A DNA stretch of 64,000 nt from Azolla caroliniana. Its lineage: Eukaryota; Polypodiophyta. Of the stretch, positions 22,141 through 33,616 are shown piece by piece. Location: contig JBHGNT010000020.1 in NCBI GenBank assembly GCA_043228905.1, positions 5,208,001 to 5,272,000 of the forward strand. The letters run 5' to 3'. The stretch's first letter is position 1. Every line of letters begins with the position of its first letter. The translations under genes were made by a program, and so were the position numbers. The notes under the pieces are model-generated. The model did not search any database. It had not been told where the DNA came from and worked only from the letters and a program-made list of their open reading frames with translations.

Positions 22141-23085
22141 ATGGACAGAGGAATGGCAAGTTCACTTCCAACAGAGAAGTTGGACCAGAGCAACTACGCG
22201 TCCTTGTGATATAAAATGCACCAGTACTTGTTGGGGCATGGATATTGGAGCTTCGTGGAAGGAACAAATGAAGTAGCGCCCAAACCGTCACACAAGGACT
22301 TCCCGGTATGGGAGCAAGGAGCAAGCCGAGTATTGTACTGCCTCGCATCCTATGTGCACAACCAGATGCTCGGCTACATCAAGGATGCAAAGATGCTAAA
22401 GGAGGCTTGGGAAAATCTACGAAAGATTTTCGCCGTGAGTACCACAACCCGTAAGTTGCAGCTCCGACAAGAGCTGAACAACATCCGGCAAAGAGACATG
22501 TCGGTTACAGACTACACCACCAAGATAAAGGAATTCTGCGACGCGCTCGGGTCCATCAACAGAACGGTGGACGAAGACGAGATGGTACAAATCTGCGTCG
22601 GTGGTCTACCGCAAAGGTACGGGCCAATCCGGACAACGATTTGCACCCAGGAGAAACCACCGTCTTTCTTCGACTTGCAATCGATGCTGATGGTTGAAGA
22701 AAACCACGCGAGTGGGTCAAGGACCACTCAATCGGACGGCCGGATGTTGTACACGGAGATAGATCGGCCCCATGGACGTGGTGGATGAGGTGGGTTGGCA
22801 CGCAATGGAGGCGGCAGGCAAGAGCAAGAACGGAGGCACAGAGGTGGTGCCGACAGCAGTTCCGGACTCTCCACCAGCAGGGGGAGTCAAAGCAGCGCCG
22901 GGAACTGGCAAGGAAAGGCCGACACGAAATGTTGGTACTGTGGCAAAAAGGGTCACAGGGAAAGCGAGTGCTAGAAGAAGCGCGCCGATTCGGACAAATC
23001 CAAATCCGGCAAAACCGGTCGAGGGAACCGGAAAAGCTCGCACTACGCGGAAGGATCGGAAGGATCTGGAACCGGGAAAACCTTC
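22141..23085 (+). pseudogene. Ty1-2 gag
   Basis: The ATG at 22141 starts a family-typical N-terminus (MASSLPTEKLDQSNY). TGA replaces Trp at 22207-22209. The core 22216-22788 has the UBN2-type motifs (AWENLRKIFAVSTT, LRQELNNIRQRDMSVTDY, DEDEMVQICVGGL). After a TGA it shifts through a Gly/Arg-rich stretch to the zinc knuckle CWYCGKKGHRESEC near 22930-22975. Confidence 0.85.
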
Positions 23086-23727
23086 GTGATGAAGCACAAG
23101 GCTAACTTGATGAAGAAGACTACTTCCAAATTGGAGGAAGTATGGTACGTTGATTCCGAAGCTTCCAACCACATGACGAGCCATGAAGAGTGGTTGTATT
23201 TTTTGGAGAAGCCGGAACAACCGGGGATTGTCGAAACCGGAGACGACACGCCTCACCCGATTGTGTATGTCGGAGAAGTCCCTTTAAGCCATGTCAGACA
23301 AAAGGGGAAGTTGATGAACGTACTACACGTTCTAACTATCACAAAGAACCTGGTGTCAGTTGGACAAATTGTCGACCAGGGGATGCAGGTGCAGTTTACA
23401 CACTTAGGGTGCTTCATCGAGGAAGAAGGCCAGATAATTGTGCAAGGGCACAGAGAAGGGAGGATGTTCATCCTCAACACCAATGGCGTCGGCACCACCA
23501 TGTTTGCCAAAGAACAAAAGATTGAATCAAACATTGATCTCTGGCACAAGTGGATCGGCCACGTCAATTACCGGAGGCTTCAAGACCTGCAATCGAAACA
23601 AGTTGTGTTCGGATTGCCGAAATTCGGTGGCCGGAAGGCCCAAATATGTGAAGCTTGCCAACTCGGGAAGAAACACCGGCTTCCATTCCCCACTGAACGA
23701 AACCGGAGCCATAACAAGCTCGATTAA
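23086..23727 (+). pseudogene. Ty1-2 protease and GAG-pre-integrase
   Basis: Open 213-residue frame. The protease motif is WYVDSEASNHMTSHEEW: the catalytic DSG is DSE, a single G-to-A change. GAG-pre-integrase follows with LHVLTITKNLVSVGQIVDQG, DLWHKWIGHVNYRRL and ICEACQLGKKHRLPFP. It ends with a TAA just before the integrase core. Confidence 0.85.
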
Positions 23728-24475
23728 ATCCATTCAGATGTATGGGGACTGACACACAAAGTATATTAGTCTTGGTGGGAGTCGGTATTTCGTCTCCTTC
23801 ATCAACGTCTACAACCGGCACACGTGGATCTACCTCATCGAGAGGAAGAGCGAAGTCTTCGAGTGTTTCCGGAACCTTCAAAGTTTGGTTGAACGGGAAA
23901 CGAAGAGGAAGATCAAGTGCCTGCGGTCAGATGGCGGGAAACAATACTTTTCCGGCCAATTCAACAGTTATCTGCAGCAGAATGGAATTCAAAGAGAATT
24001 CAGCCGCAGATACACGCCGGAGCAAAATGGTGTGGCCGAAAGGAAAAACTGGTTGATTGTCGACGCGGCAAGGGCAATGTTGGAGGATAAGAGCATGCCC
24101 CATTTCTACTAGGTTGAGGCAGTTCGGATGACCGTTTACATCCAAAACCAGATCGGTGGCAAGGTGTCAACACACGAGTTGTATTTCGGGTGCAAGCCGA
24201 ATTTGAGACACCTTCGGATATTCGGCAACATAACATATGTGCATGTACAGGATGAGAAGCGAAGGAAGCTGGATCCAAAGTCGGAGAAGTGCATCCTAGT
24301 CAGCTACTCGTATGAGCAAAAGGGGTATAAGTGCTATAATCCCCGGACTAAGCAAGTCCGAGTAAGCCAAGATGTTCAATATGATGAGACAACATCATGG
24401 TACTCCTTACCGACTCCAAGTCCTGACGAAAACCCAATTCTAGAAGATGAGGCTAGTGAGCCCAAGGAGGTCTAG
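23728..24475 (+). pseudogene. Ty1-2 integrase
   Basis: Core motifs IHSDVWG, KCLRSDGGKQYFS and EQNGVAERKN keep the DDE residues. They are spread over different frames because of indels near 23750-23890. The C-terminal part is in frame from 24128 (HELYFGCKPNLRHLRIFG, CYNPRTKQVRVSQDV). Confidence 0.8.
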
Positions 24476-24561
24476 ATAGAAGACGAAGAGTTGGAGACTC
24501 TAGAAGAGAGAGAAGAGAGTCCGGAATCGTTTCAGTTGAGCGACTGGGTCAAAGTGACCGA

Positions 24562-26450
24562 TTGGATGAAGAACCGGTGAGTAGTGGAGACTCTGTTGTG
24601 CTCTCCCCATACAAGGAACTGACGAGACGGTTCACGTGCAAAGAGAAGGGGAAGAAGAAGATATTGGAATACGAAGCCGAAAATGTTGAGTCGGATCGGA
24701 GCGCATCCGACTCCGAAAAGGATGAAGGCAGATCTTCGGGAATGAAGTCCGAACCGGCCAAGAAGGGCCCCAAACCGGGTGATGACAAGTTACACCAGTC
24801 TTCCCACCAGAAGAACCCCGTTACACAAAACGGGTACAATGAGTACATGGCGCATCACTATGCGTACATGAACAAAGCGGCGGAAGTGCATGAGCCGGAG
24901 AGCTACGCAGAAGCGGCAAAGGACACAAATTGGCGTGCTGCTCTGGAGGAAGAAATGTGGGCACTCGATGCCAACGACACATGGGACCTTGTTGACCCTC
25001 CCCGACACTGTAAACCGATTGGTTGCAAATAGGTGTACAAGGTAAAGTACAATATCAATGGTTTAGTTAACTGGTACAAGGCCCAATTACTGGCGAAGGG
25101 ATATGCACAGACCCAGGGAATCGACTACGACGAGACCTTCACTCCAGTAGCGAAGATGATGAAGGTTTGTGTGGTACTAGCGGTTGCTACGGCAAGGGGG
25201 TGGCATCTTCACCAGATGGACGTGAAGAATGCATTTCTTCAAGGTGAGCTTGACGAACGGGTCTATATGATCCAACCTCCCAGTTTTTAGTTGGAGATGA
25301 ACAAGTCGGTGGTGTGCCGACTCAAGAAGTCGTTTGACGGTCTAAAACAAGCCCCCCGAGCTTGGAATGCGAAGATCATGCACCAGTTGCGTAAGATGGG
25401 GTTTGTGACCCCTAAATCCGACTTATCGTTGTTCATCCAACAAGGTTCGGACGGTACGGTTTGCATTTTGCTTTATGTAGATGATTTGGTCATCACCGAA
25501 CCCGGACTCAATGAAATCGGCCGAGTAAAGTCCCAACTATCAGACGCATTTGAAATGAAGGACCTGGGGAACCTTCATTAGTTTCTTGAGATCGAGGTGA
25601 TCTGAACCCCCGACGGCATATGCTCTCACAATGACACTATGGGTTGAATATGCTGTACAAGTTCGGCATGACGGAATGTCGACCTGTGCCCACACCCCTG
25701 GACCGGAACCAGAAGCTTCGTCCCAACTCTGGACCGGCCTGCGATGAGAAGCAGTTCCGACAAATTGTCGGAAGCCTCATATACCTGAAAATCACTCGAC
25801 CTGACCTCTGTTACCCGGTCGGAGTGATCAGCCAGTTCATGCAGAAGCCAACCGTGGAGCACCTTTAGTGCACGCATCGAATATTGCGGTATGTGAGCGG
25901 CAGGAAGGACGAGGGACTGTTATACCGACACGGTATAACCAAAGAGCTAGCGGGATATACAGATGCCAATTGGGTCGGTGATGCATCAGAATGCCAATCC
26001 ACCTCTGGTTACATGTTTTCTCTAGGTAGCGCGGCTGTTGCGTGGAGTAGCAAGAAGCAACCAATAGTGGCTCTGTCGAGCACTGAGGCTGAATACCAGG
26101 GCGCTACCAATGCCACCTATGAAGCCATTTGGCTTCGGCGTCTGCTGCAGGACCTGCGGATTGAGGTACCGACCCCGATCCTGATCTACTATGACAACAT
26201 GAGCAACATTCAGCTCGCTAAGTACCTCGTATTCCATGCTCGAACGAAGCACATAGAAGTGCATTATCACTTCATGCGTGAGCGGGTCTTGAGTGGTGAA
26301 GTCGAACTTCGGTATGTTCAGACGGATCGGCAAGTTGCCGATATCTTCACCAAACCGCTCGGGTCGGACAAGTTGCAGCACTTCGCCGAAATGCTTAGTG
26401 TTCAGCATCTCAACGTGTCACACTTGAGGGGGAGAAAAGGAAAGGGAACG
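24562..26450 (+). pseudogene. Ty1-2 reverse transcriptase and RNase H
   Basis: Frames 24562-25032, 25033-25290, 25291-25581 and 25884 onward are separated by single stops or short shifts. RT holds [45 protein letters not shown] and an intact catalytic YVDD (LLYVDDLVIT). RNase H shows GYTDANWVGD, STSGYMFSLG, VALSSTEAEYQ and TKHIEVHYHFMRE. Nearly full length. Confidence 0.9.
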
Positions 26451-27000
26451 GATGGCACCGAACAAGGAGCTGGCGAGGAAGAAAGAACCAACAAAAGGGG
26501 AGACAAAGGGAAAAAGGAAGCCGAGTCGACGAAGGAAGTCGACACATCGGAACAAGTCGAAACAAGCAGCAACGGTGGTAGAGTCAAGAAGGACAGAGCC
26601 GACTAGAAGGAGAAGTCCAAGACCCGGACATGGTCTGATGTGGTGAAGGGCCTAAAACCGCAAGACGAGTTGGAGAACACCGATTCGGTTCAATAGTTGG
26701 ATTCGGATGAGCCGAATCAACTAAAGGCCAAAGGGACACGGTCGCAACGGAAGTCGACACCAACACTGAGGAACCGACGGATCGACAAGTGTTGGAGTTG
26801 CAACAACGGTGTAGCTGAATTGGGCCTAATGAGCAAACAAGCCGACCGAGGAGGTCGAGGTGCGCAGAACCAGAGGGGTCGCGGAAAAAGGGACCGGACC
26901 GGACGAGGAGTGCGAGCAAGGCGGAGTGACGCCAGAAAGAGGCGGGTAGAAGGACTGACTACCATGAACACTGACACCACAATCCGACCTCAAGTTGAGC
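26430..27000 (+). other. Ty1-2 charged tail after RNase H
   Basis: Downstream of the usual RNase H end the frame continues about 190 codons, very rich in Lys, Arg, Glu and Gly, to a stop inside the polypurine tract. It has two stops, and a frame change at about 26700. It contains TWSDVVKGLKPQDELEN, matched in Ty1-4 by TWSEVVKGLKNEDELET, so it is a shared part of the family rather than random read-through. Function unknown. Confidence 0.65.
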
Positions 27001-27011
27001 TTGAGGGGGAG

Positions 27012-27410
27012 TGTTGAGCGGCAAGCTCAACTAGATCCGGATCGGCTGAATAAGGCTGAGCTGGTGAGCGAGACGGATCGGTGAGCCGGGTAGCTAGGTG
27101 AGAGAGGTAACCGGAAGCCTAGTAGTAGCCTAGACTACTAGGTAATCATAGTCTTGTAGTTAGTGTCAAACGCTCGTGTGAGCATTGAAGTACACTGTAC
27201 TTCTGTTAGTCCTTTTAAGGACTTGTATAAATAGTGTTGTTGAGCACGTTGTATGTACAGAGAATTTTTTGTAATAGAAGAACCGTTGTCTGCTCTCTCT
27301 GTCTCTCTTGTGTACTCACTGTTAACCTATCTCTCTCACACATACTCTATCTCTGTTGCTATCCGGCTGAGCCGGTATTGATCAAACGCTTCCGCACTTT
27401 GACGTTTTCA
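27012..27410 (+). repeat. Ty1-2 3' LTR
   Basis: 399 bp, same ends as the 5' copy. It differs by scattered substitutions and a few short indels. Confidence 0.9.
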
Positions 27411-27442
27411 AATTGGTTGTATAAAACGTTTACATATGTGTA

Positions 27443-27687
27443 TGAGGTCAATACCTCATTTGACATATATTTGATATGTGATTCATGTCATATGCACACG
27501 AGGTTAATACCTCAATTGCGTGTGATGTTCGCATACATATGTGACGTATGCGTATGAGGTCAATACCTCAATTTCTATGTAAATGATATGCGATTGGTGT
27601 CGTATGCGTAAGAGGTCACTACCTCAATTGCGTATTACATTCACCCGTATTTTTGGATGTTTCATGTGCGTAGAGGCTATATGCCTC
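27443..27687. repeat. Five phased hairpin repeats in the Ty3-2 leader
   Basis: Short inverted repeats GAGGT-4 nt-ACCTC begin at 27444, 27500, 27556 and 27612, an exact 56-base period. A fifth at 27673 reads GAGGC-TATAT-GCCTC, with both stem strands changed together. They sit in the untranslated leader between primer site and gag. Period and pairing are direct observations; function is unknown. Confidence 0.85.
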
Positions 27688-28650
27688 AATTATGTGTCTC
27701 GATTTCATCATTTGTTGGCTATTTTATGTTACGATTTTTTTAATATACGCATGTGTGGTCACATGTATATGTATTTGGTATACATGTGATAAACATACAC
27801 ATGTGTATATTAGTTATTACGTGATTTTGTATATGGAACGTTGTCCTTTTCAGGGAAAGGAGCTTGGTGGCTTTTGTCACATTTTTGTGAGAATGGCGTA
27901 GTCACCATCCTTTTTTCAACAATCTTTTTGTTGTCATCCCCATTGGTCACTTCAATTTCACTACGCGTTATAATGAAACAATCATAGTCACAATGATGTT
28001 GAGAGCGTGGGGCTTGTCCCACTTCATGTGAGGTCGCTGCTATGACACACATATCCAACATCCCTCCCTTGTTACATGGATACGATGCCACCATGAGATC
28101 ATCATTACGGAAGGCATTCGTAATGATGTAACCATGTGATGGGACAAGTGCGCCTACTAAGAAAAGAGAGCTCATTTGGCTTGACCATTAGGTTGCACTT
28201 TGGTGTATGCCATCGTAATTATGAGACTTGAGGTTAGGTAACGTACCAACATAGTTTTGTAGTAAACGAGGGGGAAATAAAAACTCTCGATTTTTTCTTT
28301 TAAAAAACATATATGGGCAAATGCCTTTGTATATCTCTTATATGCATAAAACATTAAACATTCAAAATGAGCAAACCGATTGGTTAGCTCAAGGGTTTAA
28401 TGCATTTCGTCTCAAAGTCTCAAGTTGAAATATGACCAATACCATACAACATTGTTGACACATATGACTATAACACATGTCTAGCTTTTAGGTCTAAGTG
28501 CACTTCGGGGTCCTTGTAATAGGAGTTAAAGAACCGAAACCACATGCGTGGGCATAGAGACATAGTTTATTGTTAACATTTTTTCGTGTTTAAACTATTC
28601 ATGGCGCAAACATACATGGTTGAACCTTAGGGAGCAGCCATGAGAAAATT

Positions 28651-28776
28651 GATATAGAGATCAGGGAAAGATATTCATTTGTCACCCCCATGGTTTTTAA
28701 AACACCATTGTGTTACCATAGTAACCTGATCTTGAACCTCATCTCATACGTCTAGAGGGGTATTGACGTGAGATCA
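28651..28776 (+). other. Leader block shared by Ty3-2 and Ty3-5
   Basis: About 125 bases including CCCCCATGGTTTTTAAAACA and GTCTAGAGGGGTA recur at 55528-55654 in the leader of Ty3-5. The rest of the two leaders differs. Shows the two elements are relatives, and marks a conserved untranslated segment just before gag. Confidence 0.8.
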
Positions 28777-28878
28777 TGATATCGATTAATGTTTGCCCAT
28801 TATATGTTTACATCACAACATAATGTTATGACTATTTGTCTGACCTTATCCTATTTCTTTGCCAGAAATTATCATTCA

Positions 28879-29740
28879 ATGGCTCATAATAACGACATGA
28901 TGTCATCCGCTTAGGCGGAAGGAATTCAAGAAAATCCTCCTGCACCAATCCCCATTGGGTCGTATTTGATACAAATACAAAATTTCCTTAATTCAACCAC
29001 GCATCAGATGTCCGAACTTCAAAAATATTATAGTGCTCTTGAGGTACGTGTCATTAGTTTACAATGTGATACTAATAGACTCGATGAGCGTTAGGGTGAA
29101 CCATCATTTGTCGTAAAGCCATTTACGGGAGAAAAAAAAAAGGAAAGAACTGAAAAAGCAATTTGCACGTGACTGGGCCGATGGGAGTCTCATTTTGACC
29201 TCTATCCCAAGCTAGATAGTATGAAGATTGCATATGTCGACTGAGAACTAGGGGGTAAGACTGACGCTTGATGGCGTGGGCTCTGCAATTTGGGGAATTT
29301 GCCCGATACTTGGACATGATTTGTCACAGTTTTCAAGGCCCAATTTCTGCAACCTCCATCTCGAACCGAGGTAGCACAAGCTTTAATGAACCTCTCTAAC
29401 AAGAAGTTTTCCTTGCTAGAAGACCATGTTCACCATGCTAGAACCCAAATCCAAAAGTCGGGTGTAGAAGGGGACAATTGGTTGATAGCTTGTTTTGTCA
29501 ATGGCATCCCCAATTCAGACTATCACTAGATAGTGCACGATAAGGATCCCAAATCCTTCGAAGAGGTCATTGAAATAGTTCTTCGCTATTAACGCACTTT
29601 GATGAAGGACCATAATAAACCTAACAAAGTGCCTGGGACTAAGCAGTCGCAATTCATTGGGAAACACAAGACACCTAACGAATTCGTGGTTTGTGATTGT
29701 TAGCGACAAAATCCTTTTTGCGTATTCTGCAAAAAGAAGA
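28879..29740 (+). pseudogene. Ty3-2 gag
   Basis: The ATG at 28879 opens MAHNNDMMSSA, stopped after 11 codons. Fragments follow with a retrotransposon gag domain (GEPSFVVKPFTGEKK, LPDTWT, FKAQFLQPPSRTEVAQAL, DPKSFEEVIEIVLRY). Near 29715 the knuckle CVFCKKKSHTKE is split by a frameshift from its last Cys (EQC). Many TAG/TAA changes. Confidence 0.75.
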
Positions 29741-30646
29741 GTCATACAAAAGAGAGCAATGTCGAAAGCTCCAACGGAAAGAGCACTACATCAAAACAAA
29801 AGCTACAGACCATAAAGGTCAGATTCCTAATGTCCTTCAGGTGTATACATATCCTTTAAGTAATTGTAAATGTTCTTTCCCTCACTATGTATTGGGACCC
29901 AATGATTTACTACGTGCAAACGGGTATATCAATGGATCACCCGTACAATTTTTATTTGACTTGGGAAGCTCACACAACGTTGTGAATGATCGTTTGGTTC
30001 AGATATGGGGAATCCAACCCACCATAAGTGATCACACCTATAAGGTTCACTTGGCCGATGGAAGAGTACAATACATTAACGGGGGGATTCATTCATTACG
30101 AATTTCTATTAATACTTATATAGAGGAAGTAGACTTCCATGTAATGAATCTTTGTACCACTTATGTAATAATGGGTTATCCCTGGTTTTTTAATAAAAAC
30201 TCTTCTTTATCTATTGATTGGGTTCACCATTCCATTACCTTTGTATGGAAAGATTGTACTCATTTTATTCAATGTGTAAATAAACAATCTCTTTCGATTG
30301 TTTCCTCTCCATCAATATACGAGTTGTCTTGTTCTTCTTTATTTTATTGTGTACTTGATCCGAACATTCACGTCTATAATATCGATAATGTCTTGGGTCA
30401 ATTATCATATTTTGAACAACACCTTGATGAAATCTTTAATGGGTTACCTCCTAAACGTAATATAGACCATTGTATAGATATTGTGCTTGGTGTTGCACCA
30501 ATAAGTATACCTCCTTATCGCTTAAGTCGATCCGAAGAGGATGAGGTATCTAAACAACTCAAGGACTATTTACAAATGGGTTATATACGTTATAGTAAAT
30601 CTCCATGGCGTGCACCTATTCTCTTGGTAAAAAAGAAAGAGGGCAT
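29741..30646 (+). pseudogene. Ty3-2 protease and start of reverse transcriptase
   Basis: Open from about 29697 into the Ty1-3 LTR. The protease motif reads FLFDLGSSHNVVND, so the catalytic DSG is DLG; IMGYPWF follows. The RT entry PPYRLSRSEEDEV, GYIRYSKSPWRAPILLV ends in KKKEG at 30646, where Ty1-3 is inserted. Ignoring the insert, the frame continues TWRMCINY at 52560. Confidence 0.85.
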
Positions 30647-30856
30647 TATTGAATATGGGTCTCTAATGGACGTATTCACACTGTCTCCCTGTGTACACAC
30701 TAGGTTTAGGCTATTTATGTAAATAGTGAGAAGGGCAGTTGCCTTAAGTTAGTTAGTATATAAACAGACCTTGTAACCTGGTTGAAAGTGTATATAAATT
30801 GACCTTGTAACCTGGTTGAAAGTGGTTGATGTAATTTAGTTCATCTTGTTCCCAAC

Positions 30857-30904
<48 letters not shown>

Positions 30905-31024
30905 CTAAGTGGATCATTGTTTTATATCTCTATTGCCACTTCACTCTTGTGATTGTATTTTCTTATTGATATTCTATCAGAAGAGTGTTGATTTGTTCCA
31001 CACTAGACGATCGCGTCTCCAACA
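30647..31024 (+). repeat. Ty1-3 5' LTR
   Basis: 378 bp. Contains a 34-bp tandem duplication (30756-30789, 30790-30823), each copy with GTATATAAA, and a long CT run at 30858-30902. Both are absent or shorter in the 3' LTR. Confidence 0.9.
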
Positions 31025-31289
31025 TCTGGTATCAGAGCTCGAGGTTCTTTTGATTCTACTACTATTGTCAATCTAGTTTCCATCAACAACTCTTCTTCTG
31101 TACATCGTGAAGATCTTGGTTGCATACTCTTCTGTACACCATCTTCGCGAAGAGAGACACAGGCAAAATTTGCACTCCACTGTTCTAAATCACCATTGAA
31201 GTGAGCCAATCGTCTGCACTTCACTCCTATGATTGTAGCCGCTCGGACTGAGATTTCGCTTCACAATATCTCTACCTCAGCCATACTAT

Positions 31290-31800
31290 ATTGGATTAGA
31301 CAACAATCTAAAAGGTAGCCGCTACGAAGATATATTTGATATGACGCCTTTATAACCTTCGGATGAAAGAATCCGGTCGGTCCAAGCACACCTCAACGAG
31401 TACGAAAGTCTGAGCTCCCAAATTTCAGCTTAGGGGACGACTATTGAGGATGAACTAAGAGCAATGTTGCTTATGAGTAGCCTCCCCCCTTCGTGGGAAA
31501 CTTTCGTCACAATCGCGTGCAACGCATCGACTATGAACGTTAAATACTCCTCAGTCACGAGTGCAATTCTAACTGAAGCACCTCGGAGGAAATCATTTGC
31601 AAACGATTCATCCAATAACACACATGTAGTACAAGGTTCGATCGACCGATCACAACCAACGAAGTCATAGCAAGTCCCAAGATAATCGAGTTTGCAATTA
31701 CCGCAAGAAACCCACATAAGAGCCGATTGCTGTGCATTCAAGGCCAAAAACGAGAAGGCTTAGCGAGCGGACCAGAAGAGTGATCGACATGAGGAGGTCA
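31290..31800 (+). pseudogene. Ty1-3 gag fragment
   Basis: Pieces of a Copia gag: VQAHLNEYESLSSQ, then after a stop LLMSSLPPSWETFVT (31464-31670). The knuckle region is degraded (VCNYRKKPT). The N-terminal gag part is very short or lost. Confidence 0.65.
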
Positions 31801-31826
31801 ACTACGTAACCTCCTCACCCAAGGTA

Positions 31827-32112
31827 TTGTCAAACGACCCGAACATACTATCCATAGAAAACCGAGGCGAATCAGAAGTTCTACATACGACTAAAGAGTC
31901 AATTACTTGGTTCTTGGATTCGGGTGCTTCATATCACGTAACCCCTCATCGATCCCAATTTTTCCAATACTCGACCCGACATTCCGACTCAGTCCTAGTT
32001 GGAAATTCACAGCACTGTGCGATTATCGGAATTGTCACAGTAGAGCTCAACCTTCCGGGTGGCTCTACATTGGAACTACACAATGTCCGACACGTACCTA
32101 AGCTCTCAAGAC
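31827..32112 (+). pseudogene. Ty1-3 protease
   Basis: Open frame with the intact protease motif WFLDSGASYHVTPH, continuing to RHVPKLSR, where Ty1-4 is inserted after AAGAC. Across that insert the frame reads on as PLISAGQLDEDGI at 37702, a normal Copia continuation. Confidence 0.85.
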
Positions 32113-32524
32113 TGTAGAAGAATACGTGTGCGGAAGCGTGTGTGTAAACACAAAGTACACAGTTCAGAAATAAGACAGTTCAATAAACGCATGAAACACA
32201 GAGAAGGAGAGGGAGAGACAGAGAGAGAGAGTAGACACGACTCTATTGAAAATAATTCTCTGTCTATACATGCTTTGTGCTTCGTGAGCACATTTTATAC
32301 AAGCCCTGACAATTGGGCTGACACAAGTACTGACAGTACTTGACTGCTCGTAAATGAGCCAACTACACACACTCCCAAATTTATTCCTTACGAGGAATAA
32401 CTTCCTAACGGCCTCTCGGTTTACGCACTACGACGGCCTATTGTGTGCATGGTTTTACACACCCAGGTTACGCACTAGGTTACGCACCCGATTATGCACT
32501 GAATGTTGAGCTTGTCTCTCAATG
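32113..32524 (-). repeat. Ty1-4 3' LTR (minus-strand element)
   Basis: 412 bp on the plus strand, starting TGTAGAAGAATACG. The inner end reads CTCTCAATG where the partner reads CTCTCAACA. Confidence 0.9.
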
Positions 32525-32529
32525 CTCCC

Positions 32530-33616
32530 CCTCAAGCTCAACTTGAGGTTCCGTCTGCTCTTCTGAATCTACGCTCTGGTTCCTTCTGGCTTCACGCCTC
32601 ATTTGTGCTCCTCGACCTGTTCGATTCCGCGGGCTTCGACCTTTTCGGTCGGCTTGTTTGCTCGTTCAGCCCTTCTCAACTCCCTTGCTGTCACGGTGCT
32701 GGGGCGTCCTTCACTGACCTTTTCTCCACTTGGCCCTCAGTCGATTCGTAATAACTGAATCAAACATTTCGATTGAATCGAACATTTCCAATTCAATTCT
32801 GCTTTCATCTGAATTGGCTGTCTCCAATTCGTCTTCATTCTTCAAGCCTTTGACAACTTCCGACCACGTCTTCATCTTGGCCTGATCTCCCCCTGGTTCA
32901 GCTATCTTTGACTATTTCCTACGATTATGGCCCTTGCTTCTTTGTTTAGCCGGTTCGAAATCGAATTCTTCGTCCGATTCCTCATCACGGCCACTTCCAC
33001 AGTGATGAACACCTCCGCTCCTTTCACGCTCTTGTTGCTGTTCTTCCTTTCTCCCCCTCAAGTTCGGTGTGTTGAGGTGACGCAACCCTAGCTCACCCGA
33101 GAAATGTTGTAACTTGTCGAGACCAAGAGGCTTAGTGAAGATGTCGGCAACCTACTGATCCGTCGGAACATACGCTAGTTCGACTTCACCTGAAACGACC
33201 CGTTCACGAACAAAATGGTAATGCACCTCAATGTTCTTGGTCTAGGCGTGGAAGATGGGGTTTTTCGCAAGGTAGATACTGCTGAGGTTGTCGCAATAGA
33301 TCATCGTTGGATCATACACCTCTACATGCAGATCCTGTAACAGCCGTTTCAACCAAATGACTTCGCACGTAGCGACAATCACCCCTCGATATTCGGCCTC
33401 CGTGCTCGATAGTGCCATTGTTGGCTGCTTTTTGCTGCTCCACACGATCGCCACACTTCCTAGTGAGAATGTGTATTCAGATGTGAATCTACGATCGTGG
33501 GCATTTCCGGCCCAATCGGTATTCGTGTAGCCAACTAACTATTCGACTACGCCTGCTCGATATAGCAACGCCATGTCTTTCGTGCCGCTTACATATTGCA
33601 ATATCCTTTGCGCGCA
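32530..33616 (-). pseudogene. Ty1-4 RNase H and charged tail
   Basis: RNase H is seen at 33454-33242 (VWSSKKQPTMALSSTEAEY, VIWLKRLLQDLHVEV) and upstream pieces. From about 33060 to 32530 the minus strand encodes a charged tail including TWSEVVKGLKNEDELET near 32830-32885, the counterpart of the Ty1-2 tail, running to the polypurine tract. Confidence 0.75.

Larger units (their letters stand above)
21664..27410 (+). mobile_element. Ty1-2: complete but decayed Copia element
   Basis: LTRs 21664-22046 and 27012-27410, duplication AATTG at 21659-21663 and 27411-27415, primer site TGGTATCAGAGC at 22047-22058, polypurine tract TTGAGGGGGAG at 27001-27011. Gag, protease, integrase, RT and RNase H occur in the usual order, followed by an extra charged tail reaching the polypurine tract. 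Most breaks are TAG or TGA in place of Trp or Gln codons. Inserted in the leader of Ty3-2. Confidence 0.95.

Noticed and set aside
24549-24848. Minus-strand frame with secretory-like N-terminus
   Set aside because: Antisense shadow of the Ty1-2 linker before RT.
26430-27000. Possible envelope-like gene after RNase H in Ty1-2
   Set aside because: Strongly charged, no signal peptide, membrane segment or glycosylation pattern; better described as a charged polyprotein tail.
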